Source: Tetrapisispora phaffii CBS 4417
Lineage: Eukaryota; Ascomycota; Saccharomycetes; Saccharomycetales; Saccharomycetaceae
Direction: 5' to 3'
Length of the DNA stretch: 64,000 nt
Assembly: GCF_000236905.1 (NCBI RefSeq)
Contig: NC_016529.1
Coordinates: 558,001 to 622,000 of the forward strand
Under the pieces are notes generated by a model that ran no database searches, was not told where the DNA came from, and saw only the letters and a list, made by a program, of their open reading frames with translations. Position 1 is the first letter of the stretch; every line of letters starts with the position of its first letter. A program made the translations under genes and the position numbers. This document shows positions 16,619-27,011 of this stretch, piece by piece.

Positions 16619-18946
16619 TTAACGATTGAATTTAAACTTTGGCTCGTCATCGGAATCGTCATCGGAATCGTCAGGAATGGAATTAAAATTGTGTTTTGTT
16701 AAATCTGAATTTTGTCTAATATCCGAAAATGAAGTATTATTTTCCTGTAAGATATCATTGTTATTCATCTGTACTGAGTGATGATTTGCATTACTAGAAA
16801 TAGGAACATCGACTCCATACTGCTCTTCATCCTCATCCTCTTCTTGGTAAAATAATTTATTATTACTGGAATTTTCACTGAATGTTAAAGTATGTGCATT
16901 AATTTCTCTTTCTTTCTCTTCCATTTCATTATTATTTTTTGGTAACGATTCTGGATTTTCTGTTTTCTTTGATGATTCGAATTCGAATATATCAGCTTCA
17001 TGGATTTTTTCATTTTCATTATATTTTCTTAGAGGAATCTTATTTCTGTTTTTTGAAACAACTAAATTTTCTCCATTATCACTTGTCATGCTATGATGTT
17101 GTTTGTTTAATTTTGATTGCCATTTAGGTATACTTTTCTTAAATAGTTTATAGTCTTTTCTATTTTTAAAATTCGAGTTATGATCGATATTCGCATTGTC
17201 AATAACCTTTTGTGCATTAGGATGTTTTTTCATAAGTTTATCATTCACATCAACTACGACTACATCGAAGAATTTATTCAATTCCTCTTCGTTTAATTCA
17301 TTTTCATCAACAGTAACTATTTTTGAATTTACTCTGTCAACCCCTCTTGACTTTACATTTTGGATTGTTCTCACTAAATCGGTGCTTGAACTTTTATCTG
17401 TATTACCGTAGTCTAATAATGTTCTTCGCCGCCTTACGACAGGAGCATCATTCGTTTTGGCAGATAATGCTTCATTGATTTGCTCAGCTATTAACTTATT
17501 GTCGAGAAGATTATTCTTAGTATCTAATGAAGCTGGCTTTTTATTTACTCTTGTCTTTTCCATTGTTGGGTCAAGATTAGCATTAGAATTTTCTATCGCT
17601 TTATCATTAATTGAAGGTGAGAAGCTTGGAGTTTTAGTGGTTGGATTAAAGTTTATTGGCTTTTCAGCTGTGCTATCTTGCAGTTTATCATCAGCATTCT
17701 TTGAAACAGCTTTGCTTTTCTGTAATTCTGTACTTTTGTCATACTTAGTTTGATCTTGGTTACTTTCTACATCTTGTATGCTCTCAATTTTAGAATTATT
17801 TACATCTTTTTCAGTTTCTTGATGAGATTGGACATCATTTGATGGTTTAGTGTTTATAGAATGAGTATCATGAGACATTCCGCCAGCAAAAAATGATAAA
17901 GTATCTAAAGGTTTGACCTTGGATCTATTCATTCTTCTTCTTTTAGGTGCAGGAGGTTCCTGTTTTTCAATTATATTGTCATCTTTGGGACTTTTAACTT
18001 CTCTAGGTATCTCAATTTTAAAAGAACTATAGTCATGCATAACAATATCCTTCATGTTATTGGTTTTAACCGCCTCTAAAAGCTTTGCTATCGATGTCAC
18101 AGAAATATTAAATGGTGCCTCTTCTCCCTGAGTTATGTCATTGCTTAATACAAAAAATTTAGAGATATTTCCCTTGCTTATATTTTTACGTATATCTTTC
18201 ACCAAATCATCTTTATCTTTTAATATCTTTATTTCTGCATTTAATGAACGTATAGCAACTTTGACATAATCAACGTATTTATCTACCTCAGAAATATAAT
18301 AACAAGTGGATAAATCTAACATGCATGCTTTACCCTTGTTCTTCTTTCTAGAATATATTTTATCCCAATATGAATAAAAATCATTAGCGTTGGCTATACC
18401 TCTTAATTCTTCAATGGTAACTATTGGAATTCCAAATACATTGCTAAACAATTCAAGCAATATGTCAGTATAACTATTCTCTTTAATAATTATTGTTGGT
18501 CCTTCTCTTTTTAAGGTTAATGGATCATCTTGCAGTATGTTTAGATTATTTAAGATTAATTTTGAATCACTATTTTGAATATCCTCAATCGAATTGCATA
18601 CAACTTCTTGGTTAAAGATTTCCAATGTTATAGGGCTTGTACCAATATTCACTTCAAGTTTCTTATCGATAAGTGTGAATTGTAAAGTTTCATCTTGAGA
18701 TAAATACTTATCCTTTATCATAGTAACTTTCCCGAAGTTCTTGATCTGTATTATCACGTTTTTATCATCACTCGAGTATTTCCATAATAAACTTACATGC
18801 TGCCTCGAGATACTCTTATCATTCTTAATTGCAAATTTATTCTTACTTGATCTCCCAATTGCATACTCAACATCGCACAGTAAACAACAAGACACGACAT
18901 TAACTGGCCCATCAGCCAAGACATTCTTATATCGTAGAATTATCAT
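16619..18946 (-). CDS. XRS2: Xrs2/Nbs1 subunit of the MRX DNA-repair complex
   Basis: This 775-residue protein compares with 854 in S. cerevisiae. Xrs2 brings Mre11-Rad50 into the nucleus and recruits the checkpoint kinase Tel1 at double-strand breaks. The N-terminal FHA domain has the diagnostic GRSS near residue 32 and SISRQH near residue 46 (phosphothreonine binding), followed by BRCT-like sequence to about 320. A nuclear-localisation-like PKRRRMNRSK lies near 340. A Mre11-binding-type segment (DYKLFKKSIPKW) lies near 600. The extreme C-terminus is acidic and ends KFKFNR, giving the F-x-F (F771, F773) Tel1-binding motif. The order XRS2-DXO1-VPS74, all on one strand, matches YDR369C-370C-372C. 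The start is the first ATG. Confidence 0.96.
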   Translation of the reverse strand: MIILRYKNVLADGPVNVVSCCLLCDVEYAIGRSSKNKFAIKNDKSISRQHVSLLWKYSSDDKNVIIQIKNFGKVTMIKDKYLSQDETLQFTLIDKKLEVNIGTSPITLEIFNQEVVCNSIEDIQNSDSKLILNNLNILQDDPLTLKREGPTIIIKENSYTDILLELFSNVFGIPIVTIEELRGIANANDFYSYWDKIYSRKKNKGKACMLDLSTCYYISEVDKYVDYVKVAIRSLNAEIKILKDKDDLVKDIRKNISKGNISKFFVLSNDITQGEEAPFNISVTSIAKLLEAVKTNNMKDIVMHDYSSFKIEIPREVKSPKDDNIIEKQEPPAPKRRRMNRSKVKPLDTLSFFAGGMSHDTHSINTKPSNDVQSHQETEKDVNNSKIESIQDVESNQDQTKYDKSTELQKSKAVSKNADDKLQDSTAEKPINFNPTTKTPSFSPSINDKAIENSNANLDPTMEKTRVNKKPASLDTKNNLLDNKLIAEQINEALSAKTNDAPVVRRRRTLLDYGNTDKSSSTDLVRTIQNVKSRGVDRVNSKIVTVDENELNEEELNKFFDVVVVDVNDKLMKKHPNAQKVIDNANIDHNSNFKNRKDYKLFKKSIPKWQSKLNKQHHSMTSDNGENLVVSKNRNKIPLRKYNENEKIHEADIFEFESSKKTENPESLPKNNNEMEEKEREINAHTLTFSENSSNNKLFYQEEDEDEEQYGVDVPISSNANHHSVQMNNNDILQENNTSFSDIRQNSDLTKHNFNSIPDDSDDDSDDEPKFKFNR

Positions 18947-19309
18947 TTCATAATGTATTCTATTAAATTAAAACACTCTTCTAAATAACTTTCACCAATA
19001 GAGATGTATATCTATATATATATATCAGCTTGCCAATTAATTATTAAACATTTTATTCAAATAATATAATATCTTTGATAGAGACTTACAATGTCGAATT
19101 TAAAATATTGCAATAATTAATGCCTTCTTATAGTCCGAAAGTGACAAACGCACTAAGGTCATTTCAAGTGTCAGTAAATAATGAACAGAGAAGACTGATT
19201 TATACAAAAGATAATATTGAATAAAGGATATTCTTTATCAACTTGGCCAGTTTATAAATGTGTATATCTATGAGTGTGTTGGTGTAAGATGACGATGCAT
19301 GAATATATG
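18947..19309. other. XRS2-DXO1 intergenic region
   Basis: This 363-bp AT-rich region serves as the XRS2 promoter and the DXO1 3' flank. It holds a short TATA-rich run near 19010-19024. Nothing else stands out. Confidence 0.4.
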
Positions 19310-20635
19310 TTACAAGAAGTCTGTTGGAATTTCTACATTTTTTGGGACGATGCTCAACTTTTTAATAATAATTGATTTATGCTTATCAATGATGACTTTG
19401 TATGTCATTGGGTTAGAAGCTGTGTCTGAGGTGTCTTTTGTAAACGCAGATTCAATTGCGTGTATACAATGATTCAACCATTGTATACCTATGTGAGGTT
19501 TGAAATCAAAACTATTCTTGAACTTAGGAAGACTTGGATCTTGCAACTTTTGATACATGTTTTCTCTTGAATACCATAACAAGTCTTCGAGTATTCCAGA
19601 TGAAGTATCTCTTATCCCAATGACAATATCACAGTTGGGGCTTAGGCCAGTTTGAAACCATGTCTTTAGTAGTTTTTTTCTGTGCTGGGCTACTCCTAGA
19701 TGAAGTTTATTAAAGCATTTAAGTTCAGTGAATGTTTCAGTTTTATTATTATACGAATCCATTTCAGATCTAATTATGAATGTTGACTTTGGTGTCAGTC
19801 TATTTTCTGATATATAAAAATATGGCTTATGGCATTCCTGGAAGTTTTCGATAACCAATTCTTCAAATGTGAAGCCTGAGTTTATTACTTTCTTGCTAAA
19901 TGAATTCTGTAATTTATGATTTTGGGGGGAAGGATTATTTTCTTTTGCTAGATCTTCTGATATTACAATTAGATCATCTTTAATACGTGTAAAAAGCCAG
20001 CTTTTCCCTGTCAATTCCGATTCTCTACTCTCATAAACAGTCATCATAAGTTCTGTCAGGTGGTGTCTTGGTGTCATAAAAGTATAAGGTGTGTTATATA
20101 ATTTATCTTCTTCAGAAATTTTAAGAGTCCTCAAATATTCAAAACATGGTACTGTTGAATCTAATAGAGTACTATCCATGGGCCCAAACTTTTCAATTTC
20201 ATCGTAGAGGTTATATCCCATGTATGGCAACTTAAATTTCTTGGAATCCAATAGAGATATTTCTGAAAGATTTGATATATCTTTTGTTAAGAAAGGTGGA
20301 TTCGATTCATTGATTAATTCAGCTTCGTTATTTGTTATCTTTGTTATTCTCTTGTCATAATAAAGAGCAACACCTTTGGCTTCCTGAAAGATATTTGGTT
20401 GAGATTTCCCTATATGGGCATTTGAATAACTAAAATGTTTGAAAGGTATTCTGGCTATGATATCATCAGAGTACTTACCTCTAGACTTTTTCTTGTCCTT
20501 ACCTTTTTTAGCCTTATTCTTTCTTGAAACATTAGTAGTCCCATCAATTGAAAGCTTCTCTAACCCCTCAACTAATATGCAGGCATTATCTTCAGGCAGA
20601 GAAGTATTGTTCTTCCCTTCATTAGCATTTTCCAT
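19310..20635 (-). CDS. DXO1: DXO/Rai1-family decapping exonuclease
   Basis: This 441-residue protein compares with 442 in S. cerevisiae Dxo1. It is a cytoplasmic enzyme that removes incomplete (unmethylated) caps and has 5'-3' exoribonuclease activity in mRNA cap quality control. The family active-site series is visible in the second half: FTFEELVIENFQE, then IRSEMDSYN (E-x-D), then FTELKCF (E-L-K), which together hold the divalent metals. The N-terminal 55 residues contain a Lys-rich low-complexity tract (KNKAKKGKDKKKSRGK). The gene lies between XRS2 and VPS74 as in S. cerevisiae, except that the chitinase gene CTS2 (YDR371W) is missing from the interval. The start is the first ATG. Confidence 0.92.
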   Translation of the reverse strand: MENANEGKNNTSLPEDNACILVEGLEKLSIDGTTNVSRKNKAKKGKDKKKSRGKYSDDIIARIPFKHFSYSNAHIGKSQPNIFQEAKGVALYYDKRITKITNNEAELINESNPPFLTKDISNLSEISLLDSKKFKLPYMGYNLYDEIEKFGPMDSTLLDSTVPCFEYLRTLKISEEDKLYNTPYTFMTPRHHLTELMMTVYESRESELTGKSWLFTRIKDDLIVISEDLAKENNPSPQNHKLQNSFSKKVINSGFTFEELVIENFQECHKPYFYISENRLTPKSTFIIRSEMDSYNNKTETFTELKCFNKLHLGVAQHRKKLLKTWFQTGLSPNCDIVIGIRDTSSGILEDLLWYSRENMYQKLQDPSLPKFKNSFDFKPHIGIQWLNHCIHAIESAFTKDTSDTASNPMTYKVIIDKHKSIIIKKLSIVPKNVEIPTDFL

Positions 20636-21212
20636 TGAGCAAAATCGTCTTTTAGCTGTGCTTGCAATTCGCTTGGGCTAGCACCGTATATTCGACTATA
20701 TATTGCCCTATACATACAGACCTAAGGTTAAATATGCACATGTGGATGTAAATAGGTAGTACTCTTATGGTTCTTTAATTACCATCAGCTATCATAAAGC
20801 TCCTCAGAGATCAAAAGCTGGCACGCTCGCTAGTTATTTGTTCAGCTTTTGAAACTTCGAAGACATTGAGTGCAAATATATATTGTACATTATAGGATAA
20901 CTCAATTGAACTTTAAAACCTATATATAATTGAGTTAGCTGTGATTATTTATGAATTGAAGTTTGAATTAGAATGATGTATTTATTTTTAAGTTATTTAT
21001 TATGAAATGAGTAGAGGATTCAATGTAGAAAAAAGTATTTAATGAGTCTGTGTTTATTAAAAAATGGCGTAATCTGTAGTTAATAATAATTACATGAGTT
21101 GAAGTCACCTATCTAGTTTACTCAGAACCTTGAATAAATTGGAATTGGATACATATATGGGGACCTTTCTTAGCAAATAATGTGAAATAGATATACTTTC
21201 ATCCAGCATAAT
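20636..21212. other. DXO1-VPS74 intergenic region (CTS2 slot)
   Basis: In S. cerevisiae the + strand gene CTS2 lies between these two genes. Here the 577-bp gap holds no chitinase-like frame or visible remnant. The region is AT-rich. Confidence 0.5.
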
Positions 21213-22202
21213 CTAAATAATAACGTCCATTTTAGCGAAAACATCAAAAACACCGGCTAAAACTTCCAATTGTAAAGCGGTTTTGGGGTTTGCTTTTATT
21301 TCATCCTCTACTAATTGGTTCAAGTTGATTGAGATTCTGTTATCTGGCTCATTAACCAATTTGAATGGATAATTTCCGAAGTTGTTTAATAAATTCTCAG
21401 CTCTTGAGAGAGCTTTATCCCTCTTTTCGTATTCCAAAGTATTTAAGACATTCTCCAATACGTTTGCAGAGTACGCGGTAATAATTAAAGAAACTGTTCT
21501 GATGACTTTGAAAGTTGTGGATTCTGGGAAGTATTCATTATATTGTAATGACAAAGTTCTGTCGACCAAAGTGGACATGATTCTTCTTTTGAGAGATTCT
21601 TTACAACTTGAGTCAGCTACTGGATGTGTAGCCATATCAAATAGAAAGAAGTTCTTCATTTCAGTTCTTAACACACCTTTATCGACTAAACCTTTCGATA
21701 ATCTCTCTCTTACTTGTTTCAATTGATAGTTTACTTTAAAGAAATTCCATGTCTCACCACTCAACAAATCGATCCATGATACAATAGATTGTGGTTCATC
21801 GTTCTTCATTAGTTGTAAAGTTTCATCCAGTAGTACTTCCCCAGTCTTGCTGGCATCGATGACTTCAATCAATCTCTCAGATAAGTCAAACGACTTTCTG
21901 GCAGAATCATCGATAATACGGATCTTGCCTCTCAAAGCCAGTTCAATAAGTATGCAACCACGCAACACGTACGAGATATTGTCATTCCAGAATGACAGAT
22001 AACCCTCGCTGTCGCCCAATCCCAACAGAACAACCTCTTCCATCAAAGTCAACTTAGGAACAGATACGTCGTCTTTGATCTTAGCTTCCTCGGGGTCAAA
22101 AGCCACCTTCGATACGTTCGACCTGCTCTGATCGTTGTCGCTATGGTCGGACTCATCCTCATTGGATATCCTATTGATTCTACGACGTTGAACACCAGAC
22201 AT
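21213..22202 (-). CDS. VPS74: Golgi PI4P-binding protein Vps74 (GOLPH3 family)
   Basis: This 329-residue protein compares with 345 in S. cerevisiae. Vps74 binds phosphatidylinositol 4-phosphate and the cytosolic tails of Golgi glycosyltransferases and links them to COPI for retention. It also controls Sac1 phosphatase. The acidic/basic N-terminus is disordered (to about residue 45), and the rest is the GPP34 fold, starting at [16 protein letters not shown]. Recognisable blocks are [22 protein letters not shown] and [12 protein letters not shown]. The C-terminus is hydrophobic and ends near KMDVII, as in the family. An unusual octanucleotide repeat lies about 300 bp upstream. The start is the first ATG. 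Confidence 0.96.
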   Translation of the reverse strand: MSGVQRRRINRISNEDESDHSDNDQSRSNVSKVAFDPEEAKIKDDVSVPKLTLMEEVVLLGLGDSEGYLSFWNDNISYVLRGCILIELALRGKIRIIDDSARKSFDLSERLIEVIDASKTGEVLLDETLQLMKNDEPQSIVSWIDLLSGETWNFFKVNYQLKQVRERLSKGLVDKGVLRTEMKNFFLFDMATHPVADSSCKESLKRRIMSTLVDRTLSLQYNEYFPESTTFKVIRTVSLIITAYSANVLENVLNTLEYEKRDKALSRAENLLNNFGNYPFKLVNEPDNRISINLNQLVEDEIKANPKTALQLEVLAGVFDVFAKMDVII

Positions 22203-22897
22203 ATTCTATCTCTACGTATCTATCACGTTATGTTTCGCTTGTATTGTATCTTTTTTGTTTGCACTTTCGTACCTCCTAACCTAATGCCAGCTCTATTTGA
22301 ACCAAACCAACACTAATCCCAAAATCGAAGAAAAAAGCAACTGAAATAAACAGAGCAAGAGAAAGATGTCCTAAGAGCCAATTAGCAATTATAGTTTACA
22401 ATTCCATCACTAATAATAACAGTTACAATAAAAACAATTTTGACAACAACAATTGAAACATATTAACAGCAAACTATTTCACTATTACCGTTGAGACCCT
22501 TTCTTTCAAAATTTCGAAATTTCGAAATTTCAAAATTTCGAAATTTCGAAATTTCGAAATTTCGAAATTTCGATGAAGTTGACTTAACAGTAGGTAGAGG
22601 ATGCAGAGTAGGTGGCATCGAGAGGAAGGAAGGATGTGAAGGGAAAGAGAGGTGCAGATATGGTTACTTAGAGCATTGTATTAGTGGAATTGGTTTACTA
22701 AGTAGAGGTTGAATTGGGTTCACGGACTAGACCTTGAAGTGGGTTTTCCAGTAAACATGACACCTGGCATTTTTTCAAAAGCATACCGATACTCAGATGC
22801 AATCACGATTATCTATTCTATGTACAATGTTATATATATGTATGCACATCCTGGCTATATATTCGTCTCTGGATGCTCTCCACGGCAGTGATCCCAA
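22203..22897. other. VPS74-UBP2 intergenic region
   Basis: This 695-bp stretch serves as the VPS74 promoter and the UBP2 3' flank. It contains the eight-copy AAATTTCG array. The frames through 22491-22900 are repeat-derived or without ATG support, so I do not call a gene. In the ancestral order several genes (for example FRQ1, BCS1 and ARH1) would lie between VPS74 and ATP17, and no trace of them is seen here. Confidence 0.5.
22509..22572. repeat. AAATTTCG octanucleotide array (8 copies)
   Basis: Eight tandem 8-bp units fill 64 bp, with a single G-to-A change at the end of unit 3. Each junction forms CGAAATTTCG, which is self-complementary, so either strand can fold into a hairpin or the duplex into a cruciform. 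It lies about 307-370 bp upstream of VPS74. The 8-bp period does not fit a heat-shock element array, which needs 5-bp spacing. Confidence 0.95.
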
Positions 22898-25800
22898 TCA
22901 CTTGGCCCTTGTGACGTCCCGTACCAATGGCTTCACGATGCTCTTTTTGGATGAATCGACGTATGCAAGAAAGTATGGCGTCGAGATGTCGCCATCGACA
23001 CACTTGAATATCTCGTCTTCGTGTGCCCCCGTTACTTGGTGGTCGTTATACTTCCTCCAGATCCCGTTCTCAAAATCTCGGATGTAGACCCAGTAGTGCC
23101 CAAATGAAGCCTGGCCTCGGTGGATGAATACTGCAAAAAGGCTGTACCTGATCTTGGCATCCTTAGTGACCTCCTCTTCGATTACTGCATTAAGCTCTTC
23201 AATACGGTCATAAGTAGTGATGATCCTGTCACTTATGCTCTTGTTCACAGAATTATACTCAGAGACTAACTCCCGGTACTTTACTTTTGCCAGTTTTAAT
23301 TCCAGTCTGGCCTTCTCAAGGACGTCATTTTCTTTCTTGTTGCCCTTAATATACCTGTCTAAAAATATCTCGTTCTTGAAAGGCAAGGCTGTCCCGCATT
23401 TATAAGGTACCAGCTTCTCTTTGTCATAGTACACTCTCTGTATTTGGATATTAAGAATCGTAGGAAGTTTCGTTATCGACAAGGTTTTCTTAACTTCCCC
23501 GTATTCTTCCATTGACATGTACTCGTCAGCGAAGTACTCGTCTAAAACTTCATATAAATCAGTTGGAGAATCTAGAATATTGACCAAAAGGGAAGAATAT
23601 AACTCTCGCTTTTCATGTCCCTTGATAAATTTCTTAATAGGGCAAATCTCCTGGATGGTTTCTCCATAAAATAGCTCTTTCACTAAATCCATTTGTTCGT
23701 TATCTGCATCGAGATAGAGAGGCATGGATCCAGTCTCCACCTGATACAACACAGTATTGATACACTCTGTGACATCCTGCTGGTTACCTATTTCAAGTGT
23801 AGTTTCCAAATCATCCCTAGTCACCATTGCAACAAGTCTATTGGAATAAGACGTGCTGTTTAAACTAATGTCATGATCCTGTGTATCAATATCCGAATGA
23901 CTAATGGACGTTGCACTACTTAATGCGATGGAATGACTAGTAGTTAGTTGATGTTCTTCAGAGGATTCCAGCTCCGATTTATGTTTGAATTTAATCTCTG
24001 CATTATTTGGAGCAAATGCTAAATATGCCAATTGGTTACTGGGTGTCACTTTCCTCGATTTTGTGTGCACCATTAATTTGAATAAATCTTGAACTTGATA
24101 AATGAACTGAACTGAACGGTTAATCTCATTGTTCTGAATCTCACGGCCGCCGACTCTTCTTTTACTCATCTCGGCATTACTATTCAATAAGTCAGATTCT
24201 ATTGATTGATAATTCTCTATAAATTCACGAAATAGAGTGATCGAAAAATAATATTGTAATAAGGAATTTAAGTAACATGTATTGCCTATATTATTGATAC
24301 CAGTTGGCCATAATTCAGAATCGATCATCTTTGGGTTCACTTTCCCGAACTCATAAAAATGCCTTAAAAGAGCTGATGCTCTATGTTTAGAAACTTCTCT
24401 TAATGCGGCAGAAGCCAGTATAAAGTTTACTGGGTTACTGTCATCAGTTTCCTTCCAATATTTAGTAAATGTGTTGATTATTGATAATTCACTGCTAGTT
24501 TTAGGCATCCCGATTATTTCAAACGCATCATCGCTTGTTAAAATAATATTCGAGATACACTCATTGAATGCTGAGCAATTTTGTTTTAATACGTACAGTA
24601 AACTTAAATCATGCCTCTGGATGGCAATGGCAAATAGTGCTCTATCAAATTGGATTTTGTGTTCAGGAACTTCTCGTATTTGCATAGTATACGCTAGTAC
24701 TATGTTTTCACTGTCTAATTTTGCATCCACATTTAACTTTAAATATGCTGTCACTGGATGGAAAAATGGTTCATATTTTGTAATATATATTAATGGGCTA
24801 GATTTTTTAACTGTTGCCAATGAATAAAAACTATCCACCAAGTCAACTCTATACTGATCGTCATTGTTGTTGTTACTCTGAACTAATTCAGTATATTTAT
24901 CCCAAATTTCGGAAACATGTTCAATAGCATTGAAATATTCTTCTGAGTATTTAAAGATCTCTAATGCATGTAAATAAGCAGCTTTAGAAATAATAACATT
25001 TTCTTTACAGTACTTCTCCAATACAATATAGTCGGGAAATTTTCTGGAAACATACTTCAATGATTCAAAATATTTACTGTCATTATCTGGATCTGTTCGT
25101 AATTGAATTTCATAATTTGTGATAATATCTTTTTCCGAAACATTACTGTCAATGCATAAGTTTATAAAGTGCTCGTCAACACATCTTGTACTAGTTTTCT
25201 GTGATGAAAATATTGATTGGTATTCATTAAGTATTTGTGTCCAAAAAGAAGTAGTATGATGTACTTTTACTTGTTTAAAGATAGTATCTTCCATGTATTC
25301 TTCTATTTCTTCTTCGTTACTATAAAAACTTTGTAAAACCTTTCCCAGATACATAAGTTCCATGGCATACCTAGTAATTTTGTCAAACTTTGCTTGATTT
25401 TTTGGATTGGGGTCGTCAAAGGAAAGTTTCAAAGCTTCATCCAAAGTAATTGAGACATGATCCTTTCTCTTCTGTTCCTTAACCTTAATATCAAAATTCT
25501 CTTCCAACCATTTTATATCAACGTAAGTACCCAACTTAACGTCATCTGATAAAAGAAAGGACGTCTTTTGTTTCTCTAGCTCTCTTTCTGGTGACCCTTT
25601 CAAATTTTGCATTATACAGTGTAGAAGTATTTCAATTGTATCTATCTGCTCTTCAACTATTGCATCGTTATAGTCAGGCTGCAATTCTTCGTGAAGGTTA
25701 TCAAGTTCGTTTGATCTATTGAGTACTGATGCCGACGATAGTAAATAATCTAGCTCTGTCTGATTAAACGCAGGTTTAAAAATTTCGATTAGAATAATTT

Positions 25801-26575
25801 TATTTGTATCACTTGATATATATATTGAAAAATCTAGTAAGTCCTTTGAATCTTTATTAAATTTAGGGAAGTCACTCTTATCAACTTCATGTAATTTATC
25901 AAAATCGTCCAGCAGGAAATACGGCGTCAAAGCAATATGTTTCTTTTTATGTTCTAATCTATGTCTGGTCTTCACGGTTATTCTTATACTGTATAGAGGT
26001 TTTGATCTAATATATTCATCAAATGTATTTAATTCACTTCGTCTTGGAATTTTGGGAACCAACAATCCGTATAACTCTGTGATTGTATTGTTCTTTGGGG
26101 ATGTGACAGACTTATGCTGAAGTTTGACATCAACTACTGGATTATTGGTGTTGAATAAAATAATTTTGAATGGTTTGATGTATTTCCTCCATAATGAATA
26201 TTTAATTGTGGGTAAATTTAATACACCATCTTTAAAATCAATGTCATCAGACTTCTCCGAATCTAATGACATAAATGCAATATCAGTTAATATATCATCT
26301 AAGATTCTCTGAGAGGTCTTAAAAACACCTTCTTTCTCTATATTTTGATATAGTAAATGCATCCCATCATCTATTGATGTATCATTCTTTTCGACGTTTT
26401 GAGCTGATGAGTTAGCAGTGTTGGGATTTATTTTATCAGCATCATGGTGATGCTTCTTCAATTTTGATTCTTCTCCAAGCTTCTTAAATTTCTTAGCCAA
26501 TATATACAAGGAATCTTTTGAATGAATTTTGTGAGTATTATTGGAATTGGTCTTTATCCCTTTTTCTGAATGCAT
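22898..26575 (-). CDS. UBP2: Ubiquitin-specific protease Ubp2
   Basis: This 1,225-residue peptidase compares with 1,272 in S. cerevisiae. Ubp2 removes Lys63-linked ubiquitin chains, opposing the ligase Rsp5 in membrane-protein sorting. I start at the ATG at 26575, because the in-frame codon at 26584 is TTG. A long N-terminal helical region (to about 730) precedes the catalytic domain. The Cys box is GINNIGNTCYLNSLLQYYF, the Gln/Asp region includes NQQDVTECINTVLYQ, and the His box is QASFGHYWVYIRDF followed by WRKYNDHQVT. A charged insertion lies between the boxes. It is tandem with COQ7 and IAH1, as in YOR124C-126C. Its partner RUP1 is also in this window. Confidence 0.96.
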   Translation of the reverse strand: MHSEKGIKTNSNNTHKIHSKDSLYILAKKFKKLGEESKLKKHHHDADKINPNTANSSAQNVEKNDTSIDDGMHLLYQNIEKEGVFKTSQRILDDILTDIAFMSLDSEKSDDIDFKDGVLNLPTIKYSLWRKYIKPFKIILFNTNNPVVDVKLQHKSVTSPKNNTITELYGLLVPKIPRRSELNTFDEYIRSKPLYSIRITVKTRHRLEHKKKHIALTPYFLLDDFDKLHEVDKSDFPKFNKDSKDLLDFSIYISSDTNKIILIEIFKPAFNQTELDYLLSSASVLNRSNELDNLHEELQPDYNDAIVEEQIDTIEILLHCIMQNLKGSPERELEKQKTSFLLSDDVKLGTYVDIKWLEENFDIKVKEQKRKDHVSITLDEALKLSFDDPNPKNQAKFDKITRYAMELMYLGKVLQSFYSNEEEIEEYMEDTIFKQVKVHHTTSFWTQILNEYQSIFSSQKTSTRCVDEHFINLCIDSNVSEKDIITNYEIQLRTDPDNDSKYFESLKYVSRKFPDYIVLEKYCKENVIISKAAYLHALEIFKYSEEYFNAIEHVSEIWDKYTELVQSNNNNDDQYRVDLVDSFYSLATVKKSSPLIYITKYEPFFHPVTAYLKLNVDAKLDSENIVLAYTMQIREVPEHKIQFDRALFAIAIQRHDLSLLYVLKQNCSAFNECISNIILTSDDAFEIIGMPKTSSELSIINTFTKYWKETDDSNPVNFILASAALREVSKHRASALLRHFYEFGKVNPKMIDSELWPTGINNIGNTCYLNSLLQYYFSITLFREFIENYQSIESDLLNSNAEMSKRRVGGREIQNNEINRSVQFIYQVQDLFKLMVHTKSRKVTPSNQLAYLAFAPNNAEIKFKHKSELESSEEHQLTTSHSIALSSATSISHSDIDTQDHDISLNSTSYSNRLVAMVTRDDLETTLEIGNQQDVTECINTVLYQVETGSMPLYLDADNEQMDLVKELFYGETIQEICPIKKFIKGHEKRELYSSLLVNILDSPTDLYEVLDEYFADEYMSMEEYGEVKKTLSITKLPTILNIQIQRVYYDKEKLVPYKCGTALPFKNEIFLDRYIKGNKKENDVLEKARLELKLAKVKYRELVSEYNSVNKSISDRIITTYDRIEELNAVIEEEVTKDAKIRYSLFAVFIHRGQASFGHYWVYIRDFENGIWRKYNDHQVTGAHEDEIFKCVDGDISTPYFLAYVDSSKKSIVKPLVRDVTRAK

Positions 26576-27011
26576 GATGCCCAATTACATATGTCAACTT
26601 CTGTTTGTCGGACCCACCAGCAGTTTGATGGTCAAACAATAGAAGTTTTGTTTGTCACGTATCTAAAAAGACTGTAATCATTATATAGGAACATACACGA
26701 TATGTTTTCTCAAGTTATTCATCTGTTTAACCTTCATTCGTTGCCACTTCCTTTAGCTATCTTGATGTTTAAAACCTCGGTTCCCTCGGTTCCCATATTA
26801 AAAAACTTACAAGTAATGAACCAGTCAAGGTAAAGATGATCGATCGAATGAAAGATAACAGGGTCTCTGAGAGTATGTTTTAGTTATACGTTGCAAAATG
26901 GAGAGAGTCCTAGAATATTAGATGAATACATATATTAATTTTACGATTCTATCGCTACTTGTGTAAATATTTACAGGGCTATGGAAAGCTGAGGGCAGAA
27001 GATGCAGTTAT
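26576..27011. other. UBP2-COQ7 intergenic region
   Basis: This 436-bp region is the UBP2 promoter. It contains a direct pair CCTCGGTTCCCTCGGTTCC (about 26774-26792). No gene is visible. Confidence 0.4.

Noticed and set aside
22491..22712. 73-codon frame through the AAATTTCG array
   Set aside because: The first third is the translated repeat (SKFRNFEI units), and the rest is not conserved-looking. It is repeat-derived.
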